Notes under the pieces: model-generated
Database searches by the model: none
What the model saw: only the letters and a program-made list of their open reading frames with translations
What the model was told of the DNA's origin: nothing
Assembly: GCF_030376605.1 (NCBI RefSeq)
Contig: NZ_JARRAE010000012.1
Coordinates: 1 to 64,000, forward strand
Direction of reading: 5' to 3'
Length of the DNA stretch: 64,000 nucleotides
DNA from: Pseudochrobactrum sp. sp1633
GTDB taxonomy: Bacteria > Pseudomonadota > Alphaproteobacteria > Rhizobiales > Rhizobiaceae
Shown: positions 46,062 to 55,763 of the stretch, one piece after another
Numbering within the stretch: position 1 is the stretch's first letter
Layout: every line of letters begins with the position of its first letter
Program-made: the position numbers and the translations under genes

Positions 46062-46082
46062 CAAGCGGCCAAAAACCGCTTG
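46062..46082 (+). terminator. Hairpin after homospermidine synthase
   Basis: CAAGCGG and CCGCTTG form a perfect seven-base-pair stem with a seven-base loop, 34 bases past the stop codon. The following T content is low. Confidence 0.45.
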
Positions 46083-46287
46083 TTCCGCCTCTGATCCGGC
46101 AGTATCTGACTGGTCTGCACTTTTATTGCAGTGCATGAAACGCAAAAGCGAGGTTCCAGAATGACAGTTGTTTCTGTGCCATGTGCCGGCGGGCGTAAGC
46201 CGGATTTGTGCGGAACATATGATCTGTTCCGTCTGGTAACATTCATGGTGCAGGCGCGCAGCGCTGCACCTTCAGGATCGCTTTTAT

Positions 46288-47346
46288 ATGAGAAAAATCG
46301 AGCAAAAGACCTATGCGGTCGCTCACGCTGTTTTAGCTGAACTATCTTCTGTCCATCTTGCCGTCGTCGCTGTTCTCGACGGTATGATTGACGGAGAAAT
46401 ATGGGTCGATGATCCGGTCAATCCTGCGGTTGTCATTGTCGTTAATGGCGATACGTATTTTCTGGCAGGTACTCCGGATGCCGCAGCCCCGACCTTGAAA
46501 AGTGTCAAAGACATTATTCCCGACTGGGCTTATCTCTTTGTGGAAGACTGCTGGGTTCCGCATCTCTCCAAGATCTGGAACAACAGCTTTGCCATTCCGC
46601 ATCCGCGCATTCGGATGGGATATGTGTCCGGTACTGCCTTGCCTGCACCACGCCTGCCATCTGCGCAGTTTGAACTTGTGCCGATTGACCGTGCCTTGTT
46701 TGATCGCAATCCTGATAGTCTGGATGTGCTAATTGACAATGTTGAGGGATGGGGTTCAGAAGATACTTTCTTTGAATCCGCAGTTGGCTTTTGTGTCCTG
46801 CATGAGGGCAAGATCGTCAGCCACAGCGTAACGGATAGTGTCAGTGGTTCCCGATGTGAAGTCGGTGTGGGAACAGATGCCGGATTCCGGCGTATGGGGC
46901 TTGGGCATGCGGTTGTTTCCGCTACAATTGCCGAGTGCATCAGGCGCGGCCATCATGCTGTTGAATGGCATACGCATGTCTCAAACAAAGGTTCGCTGGC
47001 AATCGGCAAGGCCATAGGACTTGTCGAACTGGACAGGCACACGGCTTATAGTTGCAGTCTGCCGGCCGAAAATATTGGCGATCTCAGTTCTGACGATTGT
47101 TTGGAACTGGCGGTTCATTTTGAGAAGGCCGGCGAACATATCAACTGGAGCCGTTTTCATGCAGCCGGAGCGCGGGCGCTTGCCGGTGAGCGTGAAAAGG
47201 CTCTTGAGAATGTTCGTCTTCTGATCGAGGGGGGCTGGGAAGGTGAGGCCGAATGGCTGGAGGGGTTCTGGGCTCTTCAGACGCTGACAGATGATCCGGC
47301 ATTTCAGGCTTTGCTTCAGCTGAAGCGAGCAGGACAGACTGTATAA
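46288..47346 (+). CDS. GNAT-family N-acetyltransferase with C-terminal helical extension
   Basis: A 352-residue protein. The acetyl-CoA-binding motif A is clear at about residues 188-209 (GVGTDAGFRRMGLGHAVVSA), after the strand SRCEVG and followed by a substrate-binding region of the FR47-like type. The N-terminal 130 residues are a separate domain seen in GNAT proteins of unknown substrate. The last 70 residues (HAAGARALAGEREKALENVR) look like a TPR-like helix pair with a tryptophan-rich end (GGWEGEAEWLEGFWAL). The substrate is not evident. It stands 70 bases before the serine hydrolase gene on the same strand. Confidence 0.8.
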   Translation: MRKIEQKTYAVAHAVLAELSSVHLAVVAVLDGMIDGEIWVDDPVNPAVVIVVNGDTYFLAGTPDAAAPTLKSVKDIIPDWAYLFVEDCWVPHLSKIWNNSFAIPHPRIRMGYVSGTALPAPRLPSAQFELVPIDRALFDRNPDSLDVLIDNVEGWGSEDTFFESAVGFCVLHEGKIVSHSVTDSVSGSRCEVGVGTDAGFRRMGLGHAVVSATIAECIRRGHHAVEWHTHVSNKGSLAIGKAIGLVELDRHTAYSCSLPAENIGDLSSDDCLELAVHFEKAGEHINWSRFHAAGARALAGEREKALENVRLLIEGGWEGEAEWLEGFWALQTLTDDPAFQALLQLKRAGQTV

Positions 47347-47416
47347 ATAGCATTCATAAATGATACTCTGCCGCATCTTTGATGCGGCCAGTTTCCGCAT
47401 CATAACGGAGAGACTG

Positions 47417-48811
47417 ATGAAACTTGCTTTCTCTACTTTCATGGCTGCTTTATTCATGCTGACGCCGGTCTATGGTCAGGAGGTGACTCTTCCTTCGGAT
47501 GCGGACATCACCCAGATTTTAACCGACCGTATTGACCGTGATCAGGCTGGCACTGGTATCGTTGTCGCTGTGGTTGAGAATGGTAAGGCACGGTTCACCT
47601 CTCATGGTTATTTTGGACGAGATGACCTTCGGCCGGTCGATGAATATACGCTGTTTGAAGCGGGCTCGATTACCAAGATATTTACCAACCTGCTGTTGGC
47701 ACAGCTTGTTCTCGACGGGCGTATTGATCTCGATGCGCCGATTACCAACTATCTTCCCGCCGGTACAATTCTGCCCGACTTTGAGGGCAGGGCAATAACC
47801 GCTTTTGATCTGTCGACACACAGTTCGGGCTTGTCAGGACTACCGGATGATCTGATGGCAGCGGGGTTAAAAAATCCGTATACAGGCTATGGACGTCAGG
47901 CATTTTTGGATTGGCTGGCGGGTGTTCGCATTACCCGCCCGATCGGGCAAACTTTCGAATATTCAATCGCGGGCACGGCGCTGCTGGCGCTGGCTATTAC
48001 CCATGTTGATGGCCGGTCTTATGCACAGATGCTGCAGGAAGTGATACTTGATCCGCTTGGCATGCAACAGACAAGCCTTGCATTAACCGGTACAGTGCGT
48101 CCGGATATGGCAACCGGCCACGATCTGAGCGGTGCACCGGTCAGTCACTGGGACTTTGATGTCTTTGCACCGGCAGGGGCGCTGATCACGTCTGCAAGCG
48201 ATCTCACCAAATTTATGACCGCAGCCTCGGGTCAGATGGAGACTCCACTAACACCCGCTTTCAACCTGTTGCTTGAGCGTACCCGCTCTGCCGGTGACGG
48301 CACCAAACGGGTTGGTCTTGGCCCTTTCATCTCGAAACTCGCAAAGCGTACGATTGTCTGGCATAACGGCAAGACCGGCGGCTTTAACAGCTTTGCCGGC
48401 ATCGACAGGGAAAACGGCAATGGCGTTATCATTCTGGCCAACCGGATTTCCACATCAGGCATAGAAGATATCGGCGCGCATCTGCTGGATAAAGAACAGC
48501 AACTGGTTCAACAGCCAAAGCCCCGCATGGTTGCCCGGATTGATCCGGCTCTTTTGCAAAACTATACCGGCATTTACCAGTTGGGTCTGATGACATTTAT
48601 GACTGTCACAGCAGAACAGGGACAGCTTTTTATCCAGCTTACCGGCCAGCAACGATTTGCCGTGTATCCGGAAAGCGAAACCAAATTCTTTGTGCGCGAG
48701 GTGGATGCGCAGATCAGCTTTAGTGTCCGTGACGGTAAAACGACTTCGCTAACTCTGCATCAGAACGGGCGCAATTTAGCCGCGTTGCGTGTCCCAGACC
48801 CGCACCCTTAA
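47417..48811 (+). CDS. Secreted serine hydrolase of the class C beta-lactamase family
   Basis: A 464-residue protein with a signal peptide (residues 1-21, ending PVYGQ) and a beta-lactamase/DD-peptidase fold. SxxK is present in EAGSITKIFTNLL; the usual Y-x-N reads YSIAGTALL, with isoleucine in place of asparagine; the KTG box is WHNGKTGGFNSF. The C-terminal 90 residues (LLQNYTGIYQLGLMTFMTVT) are the DUF3471-like lipocalin-type tail of penicillin-binding-like esterases. A peptidase or esterase role is more likely than true beta-lactamase activity. ATG at 47417 follows GGAGA; a longer in-frame form lacks a signal peptide. Confidence 0.85.
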   Translation: MKLAFSTFMAALFMLTPVYGQEVTLPSDADITQILTDRIDRDQAGTGIVVAVVENGKARFTSHGYFGRDDLRPVDEYTLFEAGSITKIFTNLLLAQLVLDGRIDLDAPITNYLPAGTILPDFEGRAITAFDLSTHSSGLSGLPDDLMAAGLKNPYTGYGRQAFLDWLAGVRITRPIGQTFEYSIAGTALLALAITHVDGRSYAQMLQEVILDPLGMQQTSLALTGTVRPDMATGHDLSGAPVSHWDFDVFAPAGALITSASDLTKFMTAASGQMETPLTPAFNLLLERTRSAGDGTKRVGLGPFISKLAKRTIVWHNGKTGGFNSFAGIDRENGNGVIILANRISTSGIEDIGAHLLDKEQQLVQQPKPRMVARIDPALLQNYTGIYQLGLMTFMTVTAEQGQLFIQLTGQQRFAVYPESETKFFVREVDAQISFSVRDGKTTSLTLHQNGRNLAALRVPDPHP

Positions 48812-48859
48812 AATCAGAGGGCTGCAACTCATGCCTGATCTGTAGGATATGCAACAGTG

Positions 48860-48907
48860 GCATCGGCATGACCAAAGCGGTCAAACCGCCGATGCGATCT
48901 TCTTTTT
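48860..48907 (+). terminator. Terminator after the serine hydrolase gene
   Basis: GCATCGGC (48860-48867) and GCCGATGC (48888-48895) enclose a second stem, GACC/GGTC, and are followed by TCTTCTTTTT. The double hairpin lies 48 bases past the stop and faces the convergent acyltransferase gene. Confidence 0.75.
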
Positions 48908-48924
48908 CAATATTCCAGCGTGCT

Positions 48925-50004
48925 TTATGCAGCTTGTTCTACAAGCGGGGGATTTCCCTTGGTTTTTAAAAGATACTTTCTGCAGAGGCGCAATAAAGGG
49001 CGCTCGACAAACACGTATAAAAGGCAACCGCATAAAATTGTTATGCAAAATGTGACGAAATACACAACCAAAGAGTTTACCGCGACAAAGCCAGAGAGCT
49101 TGATGACGATCTTTGCAATCAGCCCCAGAAAGGCTAAATGCGTGAGATAGATCGTATAGGACGCATCGCCGATCAGGCTGAGCAGTTTAAAGCGCGACGC
49201 CGGAAAACCAGCTCTTTCATAGGCCGCAGCGCCAACAATGATGAACCCGAAGCTGGCAGCATAAGCCAGCTGAAGATAATTGTAGGTCAGCCGCTTGCTC
49301 TCAAGGAAGTAGATGAGAATGAAGAGCGCCAGACCGAAAGGGAATGCCGGTTTCAGATTGATATTCTGCGAATGCTTCAAAGCATAGAAAGCGGCCATGC
49401 CGATAAGAAAGTTAAAATTCAGAGGCGAAAAATAGGTTGTCAGAGGCAGTCGGGCACCTTCCTCAGGATACTGAAAAACAATACCGCCCGCTAATAACCA
49501 CACGAACATCACTATTATCCCGAGGGTGCGGTTTAGAATGAGCGTGGCAAAAATCAGATAGAAAGCCAGCTCATGGATCAGTGTCCATGCAGGCGTGATC
49601 GGCAGCTCAAAACTATCGAGTCGGATCAGGAATAGTGTTGATATCCAGTTGCTGAAGCTCTCAGGGACAATACTGGCGCTGCCAAAGCCCAAGGCGACCA
49701 GAATACAAAAAATCGCAGTGTAGAGCCAATATACCGGAAAGAGCCGGATGAAGCGTTTGATTAAATAGTCCCGGGCACGATCTGGCTGATTAATATCGTT
49801 GTGATGTGCGAAAACGATGATGAAACCAGACAAAACGAAGAAAAAATCCACGCCTAAATTGCCGCGATGCGTGAAATTCAGCAACACAGCATCATTCAGA
49901 TAACGAGGGCTTCCGAGTAAAAGCGACAGGTGAAAAGCCACAACTGCTATGGCTGCTAAACCGCGGCCTTGCTGCAGGGATTTTAATTGAATTGGCTTAT
50001 TCAT
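48925..50004 (-). CDS. Acyltransferase family 3 membrane protein (OafA-like)
   Basis: A 359-residue protein with about ten membrane helices. The family-3 start motif is LQQGRGLAAIAVVAFHLSLL with the conserved His after the Arg, followed by GNLGVDFFFVLSGFIIVFAH, and FIRLFPVYWLY. Such proteins O-acylate lipopolysaccharide, exopolysaccharide or Nod-like glycans. ATG 50004 is supported by GGGGAAG before it. The gene and its upstream flank look more AT-rich than the neighbours, so lateral acquisition is possible. The substrate glycan is unknown. Confidence 0.87.
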   Translation of the reverse strand: MNKPIQLKSLQQGRGLAAIAVVAFHLSLLLGSPRYLNDAVLLNFTHRGNLGVDFFFVLSGFIIVFAHHNDINQPDRARDYLIKRFIRLFPVYWLYTAIFCILVALGFGSASIVPESFSNWISTLFLIRLDSFELPITPAWTLIHELAFYLIFATLILNRTLGIIVMFVWLLAGGIVFQYPEEGARLPLTTYFSPLNFNFLIGMAAFYALKHSQNINLKPAFPFGLALFILIYFLESKRLTYNYLQLAYAASFGFIIVGAAAYERAGFPASRFKLLSLIGDASYTIYLTHLAFLGLIAKIVIKLSGFVAVNSLVVYFVTFCITILCGCLLYVFVERPLLRLCRKYLLKTKGNPPLVEQAA

Positions 50005-50342
50005 ATTCTTCCCCGAAAAAGAATAAATATTTATCAAGTGGAGTTCTTGTAAAACACTTATCTTATTATGAGAAGTTTATCTTTTTTCTGTATTTATATT
50101 AAATATTTGAATTGCAGTAATATGAAATATATAAGCTTGGCAGTGCCGATATCCCGCCGGAAGGCATAGGCCTGACAAGGTGGAAGCCGGAGCCTCGCCC
50201 AGCAAAGAGGGCACTCATACCGGCTTTTCAATAGTGCGATAATCATCTTTGCGGGCGCTGTTTTAGGGCGCAGATACCGGTCTATGCATCAATGCTTATT
50301 TTAGCTACACTTCGATCAGTGACACTGGCAAGGAGTTGAGCG
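50005..50342. other. 338-base spacer between the acyltransferase and antiporter genes
   Basis: No gene seen. The left part (50038-50130) is very AT-rich; the right part changes abruptly to GC-rich, structured sequence (50140-50232) and then leads to the antiporter start. See the hairpin element at 50184-50226. Confidence 0.6.
50184..50226 (+). other. Structured hairpin element upstream of the antiporter gene
   Basis: AAGCCGG (50184-50190) and CCGGCTT (50220-50226) form a stem enclosing GCCTC/GAGGGC and a GCAAA loop, followed by TTC. Upstream, CCGGAAGGCATAGGCCTGAC can form more pairs. It could be an attenuator in the antiporter leader, an ion-sensing RNA, or the terminator of a small RNA. Confidence 0.4.
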
Positions 50343-52130
50343 ATGGCAGGAACCGAAACCGCAACCCATGCCGCTGAAGCCGTTCAACATGGCGGTTTTG
50401 ATTTGGTTCCTATTGTCATTCTGCTGGGCACTGCCGTCATCGCTGTTCCGCTTTTCAAGCGTATAGGGCTTGGTTCGGTGCTTGGTTATCTTGCTGCCGG
50501 ATTGTTCATCGGGCCGTTCGGTCTGGGGCTGTTCTCAAACCCGCAGGCTATCTTGCATGTTGCCGAGCTGGGCGTGGTGATGTTTCTTTTTATCATCGGT
50601 CTGGAAATGCAGCCCTCGAGGCTATGGTCTATGCGCGGCGAGATTTTCGGGCTTGGTCTGGCGCAGGTTACGGTGTGTATCGCTCTTTTGACCTGTGTCG
50701 GTCTTGCGCTTGGTTACTCGGTTCCGCAGAGCTTTGTTGCAGGCACAGGCTTTGTGCTGACCTCCACCGCCATTGTGATGCAGATGCTGGAAGAGCGTCA
50801 TGCTATGGGGCTGCCGAAAGGCCGCCGCATTGTTGCAATTCTCCTGCTTGAAGATCTTGCTATTGTGCCGCTGCTGGCTCTTGTGGTCTTTCTGGCGCCG
50901 GGCGGTGAAGAAGCCACGCTTAGTGACCGCCTGACCGGTATTGCAATTGGTCTTGCCTCGATTGCCGGTCTGATCCTCGCCGGACGCTACCTGCTTGATC
51001 CGCTGTTTCGCATTCTCGGCAAGGCGAGGGCGCGTGAGGTTATGACAGCGGCCGCTCTCTTTGTGGTGCTGGGGGCTGCACTTGTTATGCAGCTCGGCGG
51101 GTTGTCGATGGCGATGGGGGCATTTCTCGCGGGCGTGCTGCTCTCGGAATCCTCTTTCCGCCATCAACTGGAAGCTGATATCGAACCTTTTCGCGGTATT
51201 CTGCTTGGCTTGTTTTTCCTTGGTGTCGGCATGTCGCTCGATTTTGCGGTGATTGCCGCAAACTGGCAGCTTATTATTATCGCGGTCATCGCTTATATGT
51301 TGCTGAAGATGATCGGCATTTATGTCATTGCCCGTCTGTTTCGCGCGGGCAATCGTGAGGCGATGGAGCGTGCCGTGTTGATGGCGCAGGGTGGCGAATT
51401 TGCTTTCGTGCTCAATGCTGCTGCGGCTTCTGTCAATATTATTGATACAAGCGCCAATGCGATCCTGACGGCGACGATCATCGTTTCTATGGCACTCACG
51501 CCGGTGATGATCATTCTTTATGACCGGCTGATGCCAAAACCGGAACCGACAATGGACGGGGTTGAGGCGGCGGAAAACCTGTCGGCAAGTGTGCTGCTGA
51601 TAGGTTTCGGGCGTTTTGGTCAGATTGTCAGCCAGCCTTTGCTTGGCAATAGCTGTTCAATTTCGATTATCGAAACGGATACAGACGCCATTCGCGATGC
51701 GCGGGACTTCGGCTTCAAGATCTATTTCGGTGATGGCTCGCGTCTTGATATTCTCCATGCTGCCGGAGCGCATCATGCACGGTTGATTATTGTCGGTATT
51801 GACGACCGCGAGGCCAGTCTGAAAATTGCGGAGATCGTGAAGGCGGAGTTTCCACTGGTTCCGGTGCTGGCGCGGGCATTCGACCGTGAGCATGCCATCG
51901 AGCTGATCCATGCGGGTGTGGAGTATCAGATCCGTGAGACATTTGAATCCGCACTGGCTCTTGGCGAAAAAGCGCTGGAAATCCTTGATGTTGAGGAGGA
52001 TGAGCGCGTGCGCGTGATGGAGGATGTCCGCCGCCGCGACAGCGACCGCCTTGCAATCGAAATTACCGGCGGTATTTATGCGGCGCGTGACCTTATTCAT
52101 GGTAACGCGCCGCGCAAACCTGCTGTTTAA
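50343..52130 (+). CDS. CPA2-family monovalent cation:proton antiporter with TrkA-N domain (KefB/KefC-like)
   Basis: A 595-residue protein. Residues 20-390 are the 12-13-helix Na+/H+ exchanger domain (IGLGSVLGYLAAGLFIGPFG, GLEMQPSRLW, LTSTAIVMQMLEE, LGVGMSLDFAVI, AQGGEFAFVLNAAA). From about residue 415 a cytoplasmic TrkA-N/RCK domain follows (LLIGFGRFGQIVSQPLLG, YFGDGSRLDILHAAGA). It expels K+ or Na+ in exchange for protons, with nucleotide or redox control through the RCK domain. AAGGAG precedes the ATG. Its stop overlaps the convergent thiolase gene by four bases. Confidence 0.9.
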   Translation: MAGTETATHAAEAVQHGGFDLVPIVILLGTAVIAVPLFKRIGLGSVLGYLAAGLFIGPFGLGLFSNPQAILHVAELGVVMFLFIIGLEMQPSRLWSMRGEIFGLGLAQVTVCIALLTCVGLALGYSVPQSFVAGTGFVLTSTAIVMQMLEERHAMGLPKGRRIVAILLLEDLAIVPLLALVVFLAPGGEEATLSDRLTGIAIGLASIAGLILAGRYLLDPLFRILGKARAREVMTAAALFVVLGAALVMQLGGLSMAMGAFLAGVLLSESSFRHQLEADIEPFRGILLGLFFLGVGMSLDFAVIAANWQLIIIAVIAYMLLKMIGIYVIARLFRAGNREAMERAVLMAQGGEFAFVLNAAAASVNIIDTSANAILTATIIVSMALTPVMIILYDRLMPKPEPTMDGVEAAENLSASVLLIGFGRFGQIVSQPLLGNSCSISIIETDTDAIRDARDFGFKIYFGDGSRLDILHAAGAHHARLIIVGIDDREASLKIAEIVKAEFPLVPVLARAFDREHAIELIHAGVEYQIRETFESALALGEKALEILDVEEDERVRVMEDVRRRDSDRLAIEITGGIYAARDLIHGNAPRKPAV

Positions 52131-53329
52131 GGCTGGCTGAGCAGCATGGATATGCCCTGACCGACACCCACGCACATGGTTGCCAAGGCGTGATTTATAC
52201 CTCGTGCCTGCAACTCAATGGCAGCGGTCAAAGCCAGCCTTGCACCGGACATGCCCAACGGATGACCAAGTGCAATTGCGCCGCCATTCGGATTGACATG
52301 CGCTGCATCATCATCCAGTCCGAGCTGGCGCATACAGACCAGAGCCTGCGCGGCAAAAGCCTCATTCAGCTCAACCAGACCGATATCGGCCATGGTAAGG
52401 CCATGACGGTGCAGCAGTTTTTGTGTGGCAGGCACTGGGCCGATGCCCATAATACGCGGTGCAACACCTGCGGTTGCCATGCCGCTGATCCGCGCCAGCG
52501 GTGTCAGGTCGTAGCGCTCAACCGCTTGTTTGGACGCGATAATAACCGCCGCCGCACCGTCATTCACGCTTGAGGCATTGCCTGCGGTGATCGTGCCCCC
52601 ACGGCGAAACGGCGTATCAAGCGCGGCCAGTTTTTCCAATGAGGTTTCGCGTGGCTGCTCATCCTGAGCAACAATCGTGCTGGTGCCTTTGCGCCCTGCA
52701 ATTGTATAGGGTGCAATTTCCTGCGCCAGACGCCCGCTTTGCATGGCTGTTGCTGCGCGTTGCTGGCTGCGTAATGCGAATGCATCCTGATCTGCGCGGC
52801 TGATACTATAATCAGCGCTGAGATTTTCTGCGGTTTCCGGCATGGATTCACTGCCGTAATTTTTGTCGAGCTGCGGATTGATAAAGCGCCAGCCTATTGT
52901 GGTGTCATAGACTGCATTTTGCCGCTGAAACGCGGCATCGGCTTTGGGCATCACGAATGGCGCACGCGACATGCTCTCAACACCACCGGCGATGATAATA
53001 TCGGCCTCACCGAGTTTAACGGCGCGCGCAGCATAACCCACAGCATCAAGACCAGAGCCGCAAAGACGGTTGAGCGTTGTTGCAGGAACTGTTTCGCCAA
53101 GGCCGGAAAGCAAGACTGCCATGCGCGCGACATTGCGGTTGTCCTCACCAGCCTGATTGGCGCAGCCGAACACCACTTCATCAATCATCTCTGCGCTCAA
53201 AGACGGGAAACGTGCCAGCGCCTCACGGATAGTATGCGCTGCCATATCATCAGGCCGCACCGATGAGAGTGCGCCGCCATAACGGCCGATTGGCGTGCGC
53301 ACACCACCGATAATATAGGCTTCGCTCAT
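52127..53329 (-). CDS. Thiolase (acetyl-CoA acyltransferase; 3-oxoadipyl-CoA thiolase-like)
   Basis: A 400-residue thiolase with the acyl-enzyme cysteine in [15 protein letters not shown], the base histidine in [14 protein letters not shown] and the second active cysteine in [10 protein letters not shown]. Overall it is closest in style to PcaF/PaaJ 3-oxoadipyl-CoA thiolases. It is the last gene of the aromatic-acid cluster and would cleave the C6-C7 beta-keto dicarboxyl-CoA made upstream. The ATG at 53329 follows the upstream stop by one base; the in-frame extension further upstream lies inside the previous gene. Confidence 0.9.
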   Translation of the reverse strand: MSEAYIIGGVRTPIGRYGGALSSVRPDDMAAHTIREALARFPSLSAEMIDEVVFGCANQAGEDNRNVARMAVLLSGLGETVPATTLNRLCGSGLDAVGYAARAVKLGEADIIIAGGVESMSRAPFVMPKADAAFQRQNAVYDTTIGWRFINPQLDKNYGSESMPETAENLSADYSISRADQDAFALRSQQRAATAMQSGRLAQEIAPYTIAGRKGTSTIVAQDEQPRETSLEKLAALDTPFRRGGTITAGNASSVNDGAAAVIIASKQAVERYDLTPLARISGMATAGVAPRIMGIGPVPATQKLLHRHGLTMADIGLVELNEAFAAQALVCMRQLGLDDDAAHVNPNGGAIALGHPLGMSGARLALTAAIELQARGINHALATMCVGVGQGISMLLSQP

Positions 53330-53330
53330 A

Positions 53331-55322
53331 TTAGTGTTCCTTATGGTTTTGTGCAGCAAACATCGGCCCGCCTTTATGCGCGGGAAAGCCATAGCCGTTA
53401 ATCAGCACCAGGTCGATATCGCTGCCGCGCGCTGCAATGCCCTCACGCAAGAGTTGCGCGCCCTCATCAGCCATGACTTTCAAAAGCTGGCGGATGATTT
53501 CATCCTGCGTGAAGGAGCGCGGCGTAATGTTTTTCTCAAGCCGTGCCGCTTCGATAATCGCGGTGACATCCGGATCGGTTTGCCGCTTGCCATCACTGTA
53601 AATATACCAGCCTTTACCGCTTTTTTGTCCGAACCGGCCTGCCTCGCAAAGACGGTCGGGAATGCTGCAATAGGGCTCATCAGGGTTGCGCGTTGCCGCC
53701 TGACGCTTGCGCTTTGCCCAGGCAATCTCCAGTCCTGCCATATCGTAAACCGCAAACAGTCCGAGAGCAAAACCGTAATGCTCCAGCGCTGCATCAATCT
53801 CATGCGGCCACGCACCTTGCTCAAGCATGAACTCGGCCTCACGGCGATAGGCGGAGAAAATCCGGTTGCCGATAAAGCCCTCGCAAACGCCGCAGACAAT
53901 GGCCAGCTTGTTGAGTTTTTTGGCAACCTCAAGCGTGGTCGCCAGTACATCCGGCGCTGTTTTTGCACAATTGACCACTTCCAGCAGGCGCATAATATGC
54001 GCCGGTGAGAAGAAATGCATGCCGATAACCCGCGACGGATTGCTGATCTGTTGTGCTAATTCATCAGGATTGAGATAGCTGGTATTGGTGGCAACAATAG
54101 CATCGTCACGCAAAACGCCGGACAGACGGCGAAACAGTTCTGATTTAACCTCAAAATCATCAAACACCGCTTCAATCACCAGATCAGCACCGGCAAGCGC
54201 GTTGAGATCAACACTGACTGTGCAATTGGCGCGCTGCTGTTCTAGCGCCTGTTCACTGAGGCGGCCGGACTGAAGCTGCTTGTTCAGCAGTGCTGTGATG
54301 CGGGCAAGACCGGCATCTGCCGCTTCCTGTGTCGGCTCATAGCCGATAAGCTGATAGCCAGCGGCAAGGGCAGCAACCGCAATTGCCGAGCCCATCATAC
54401 CGGTGCCGGCAATGCCGATTGTAGCAACCGGCCGTGGCACGGTTCCGGCAGGCAGATCATGCTTTCCGGCTTCGCGTTCGGCGAAAAACACATGCCGCAA
54501 GGCTTTAGCTTCATCGCTTTCACGAAGGCGCAGAAATGTGGCGCGTTCTTCGGCTAAAGCCTGTTGGGCAGGGAGTGTGGCTGCCAGCGATACCAGACGC
54601 ACGGCCTCGGAAGGGGCGAGACGCCCGCGCGCTTTGGCAAGAATTTTTGCGATTATTTGTTCATTGTTTGCAGGCTGAACAGACAAAGCCAGCGTGCGGC
54701 GCGGTTCTGTGCCCATATGGTGTTGCGCTGCCTTTTGTGCGGCATCAGTCAGGTTCTCAGCTGTTGTGATTTCATCAATCAGGCCATTCTGCAGCGCTTC
54801 CTGTGCGGAAATGGTTTTACCCGATGCGATCATGTCGATTGCAGTAGCAAGGCCGGTTAGGCGTGGCAGACGCTGGGTGCCGCCCGCACCCGGCACAAGT
54901 CCGAGTTTTACTTCCGGCAGACCGAACTTGGCTTTCTCAACAGCCAGCCGGTAATGGCAGGCGAGAATAATCTCGCAACCGCCACCAAGGGCTGCACCGT
55001 TAATGGCGGCAATCACCGGCTTAGCGGATGCTTCAATCCGCGCTGTCACCTGTGGCAGTGTCGGCTCGCTCGGCGGCAGATCAAACTCTTTGATATCAGC
55101 ACCGGCAGCAAAGAATTTGCCTGCACCGCGCAGAGTAAGGACACGGATCTCGGTAGAGTTCTCTGCCAAACCCAGCGCCTGCATCAGCCCTTCGCGGATG
55201 GCGGCTGAAATCGCATTCACCGGCGGGTTTGCTAGAGTGAGATGCAACACACCATCCTGCACCATGCCGGTAACGGCAGATGAAAAACTGATCGGCTGCG
55301 GCGTGTCAGAAGGGCTGTGCAT
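53331..55322 (-). CDS. Bifunctional enoyl-CoA hydratase/3-hydroxyacyl-CoA dehydrogenase
   Basis: A 663-residue fusion like FadJ/FadB and eukaryotic MFE1. Residues 1 to about 190 are a crotonase domain ([55 protein letters not shown]). From about 300 the NAD-binding part has [20 protein letters not shown] and the catalytic [17 protein letters not shown], followed by two C-terminal 6-phosphogluconate-like helical domains. It hydrates and oxidises an enoyl-CoA intermediate for the thiolase encoded one base downstream. Part of the minus-strand aromatic cluster. Confidence 0.92.
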   Translation of the reverse strand: MHSPSDTPQPISFSSAVTGMVQDGVLHLTLANPPVNAISAAIREGLMQALGLAENSTEIRVLTLRGAGKFFAAGADIKEFDLPPSEPTLPQVTARIEASAKPVIAAINGAALGGGCEIILACHYRLAVEKAKFGLPEVKLGLVPGAGGTQRLPRLTGLATAIDMIASGKTISAQEALQNGLIDEITTAENLTDAAQKAAQHHMGTEPRRTLALSVQPANNEQIIAKILAKARGRLAPSEAVRLVSLAATLPAQQALAEERATFLRLRESDEAKALRHVFFAEREAGKHDLPAGTVPRPVATIGIAGTGMMGSAIAVAALAAGYQLIGYEPTQEAADAGLARITALLNKQLQSGRLSEQALEQQRANCTVSVDLNALAGADLVIEAVFDDFEVKSELFRRLSGVLRDDAIVATNTSYLNPDELAQQISNPSRVIGMHFFSPAHIMRLLEVVNCAKTAPDVLATTLEVAKKLNKLAIVCGVCEGFIGNRIFSAYRREAEFMLEQGAWPHEIDAALEHYGFALGLFAVYDMAGLEIAWAKRKRQAATRNPDEPYCSIPDRLCEAGRFGQKSGKGWYIYSDGKRQTDPDVTAIIEAARLEKNITPRSFTQDEIIRQLLKVMADEGAQLLREGIAARGSDIDLVLINGYGFPAHKGGPMFAAQNHKEH

Positions 55323-55367
55323 TATATGTCCTGTCCGGATTTTCAGTCGCTTACTCAGGCAATTACT

Positions 55368-55763
55368 TTAGTCTGGCACAACTGCTGTGGCCTGAATCTC
55401 GATCTTGGCACGATCTTCAATCAGCCCTGCCACCTGCATTGCCGCCATTGCCGGAAAATGCTTGCCGATAACATCGCGATAGGCCTGACCAAGACCGCGC
55501 ATATTGGCTTTGTATTCCTGCTTGTCGGTGAAATACCAGGTCATGCTGGTAATATGTTCCGGCCCCGCACCATCGACAGCGAGAATGGCGACGATGTTTT
55601 TCAGGGTCTGGTGAACCTGTTCAACAAAATCATCGGTTTCGAATTCACATTGTTCATTCCAGCCGATTTGCCCGCCGATAAAAATGGTGCGTCCGCGTGC
55701 CGAGATGCCGTTGGAATAGCCGATCGGGGCAACCCAGTTATCCGGCTGTAAAATCTTATGCAT
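55368..55763 (-). CDS. RidA/YjgF-family enamine/imine deaminase
   Basis: A 131-residue RidA-fold protein: YSNGISARGRTIFIGGQIGW, FVEQVHQTLKNI, and the C-terminal AAMQVAGLIEDRAKIEIQAT with the conserved arginine/glutamate area of the trimer pocket. Many RidA proteins hydrolyse reactive enamines and imines. The ATG at 55763 follows GGAGA; an in-frame upstream extension overlaps the thioesterase gene. In a pathway starting from 2-aminobenzoate, the amino group must be lost after ring reduction, so a deaminase here makes sense. Overlaps the thioesterase gene by eight bases. Confidence 0.85.
   Translation of the reverse strand: MHKILQPDNWVAPIGYSNGISARGRTIFIGGQIGWNEQCEFETDDFVEQVHQTLKNIVAILAVDGAGPEHITSMTWYFTDKQEYKANMRGLGQAYRDVIGKHFPAMAAMQVAGLIEDRAKIEIQATAVVPD

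Noticed and set aside
46131-46340. A 69-codon plus-strand frame with an ATG at 46161 before the GNAT gene
   Set aside because: It overlaps the GNAT start in another frame, has a weak ribosome-binding site and shows no domain; not supported as a gene.
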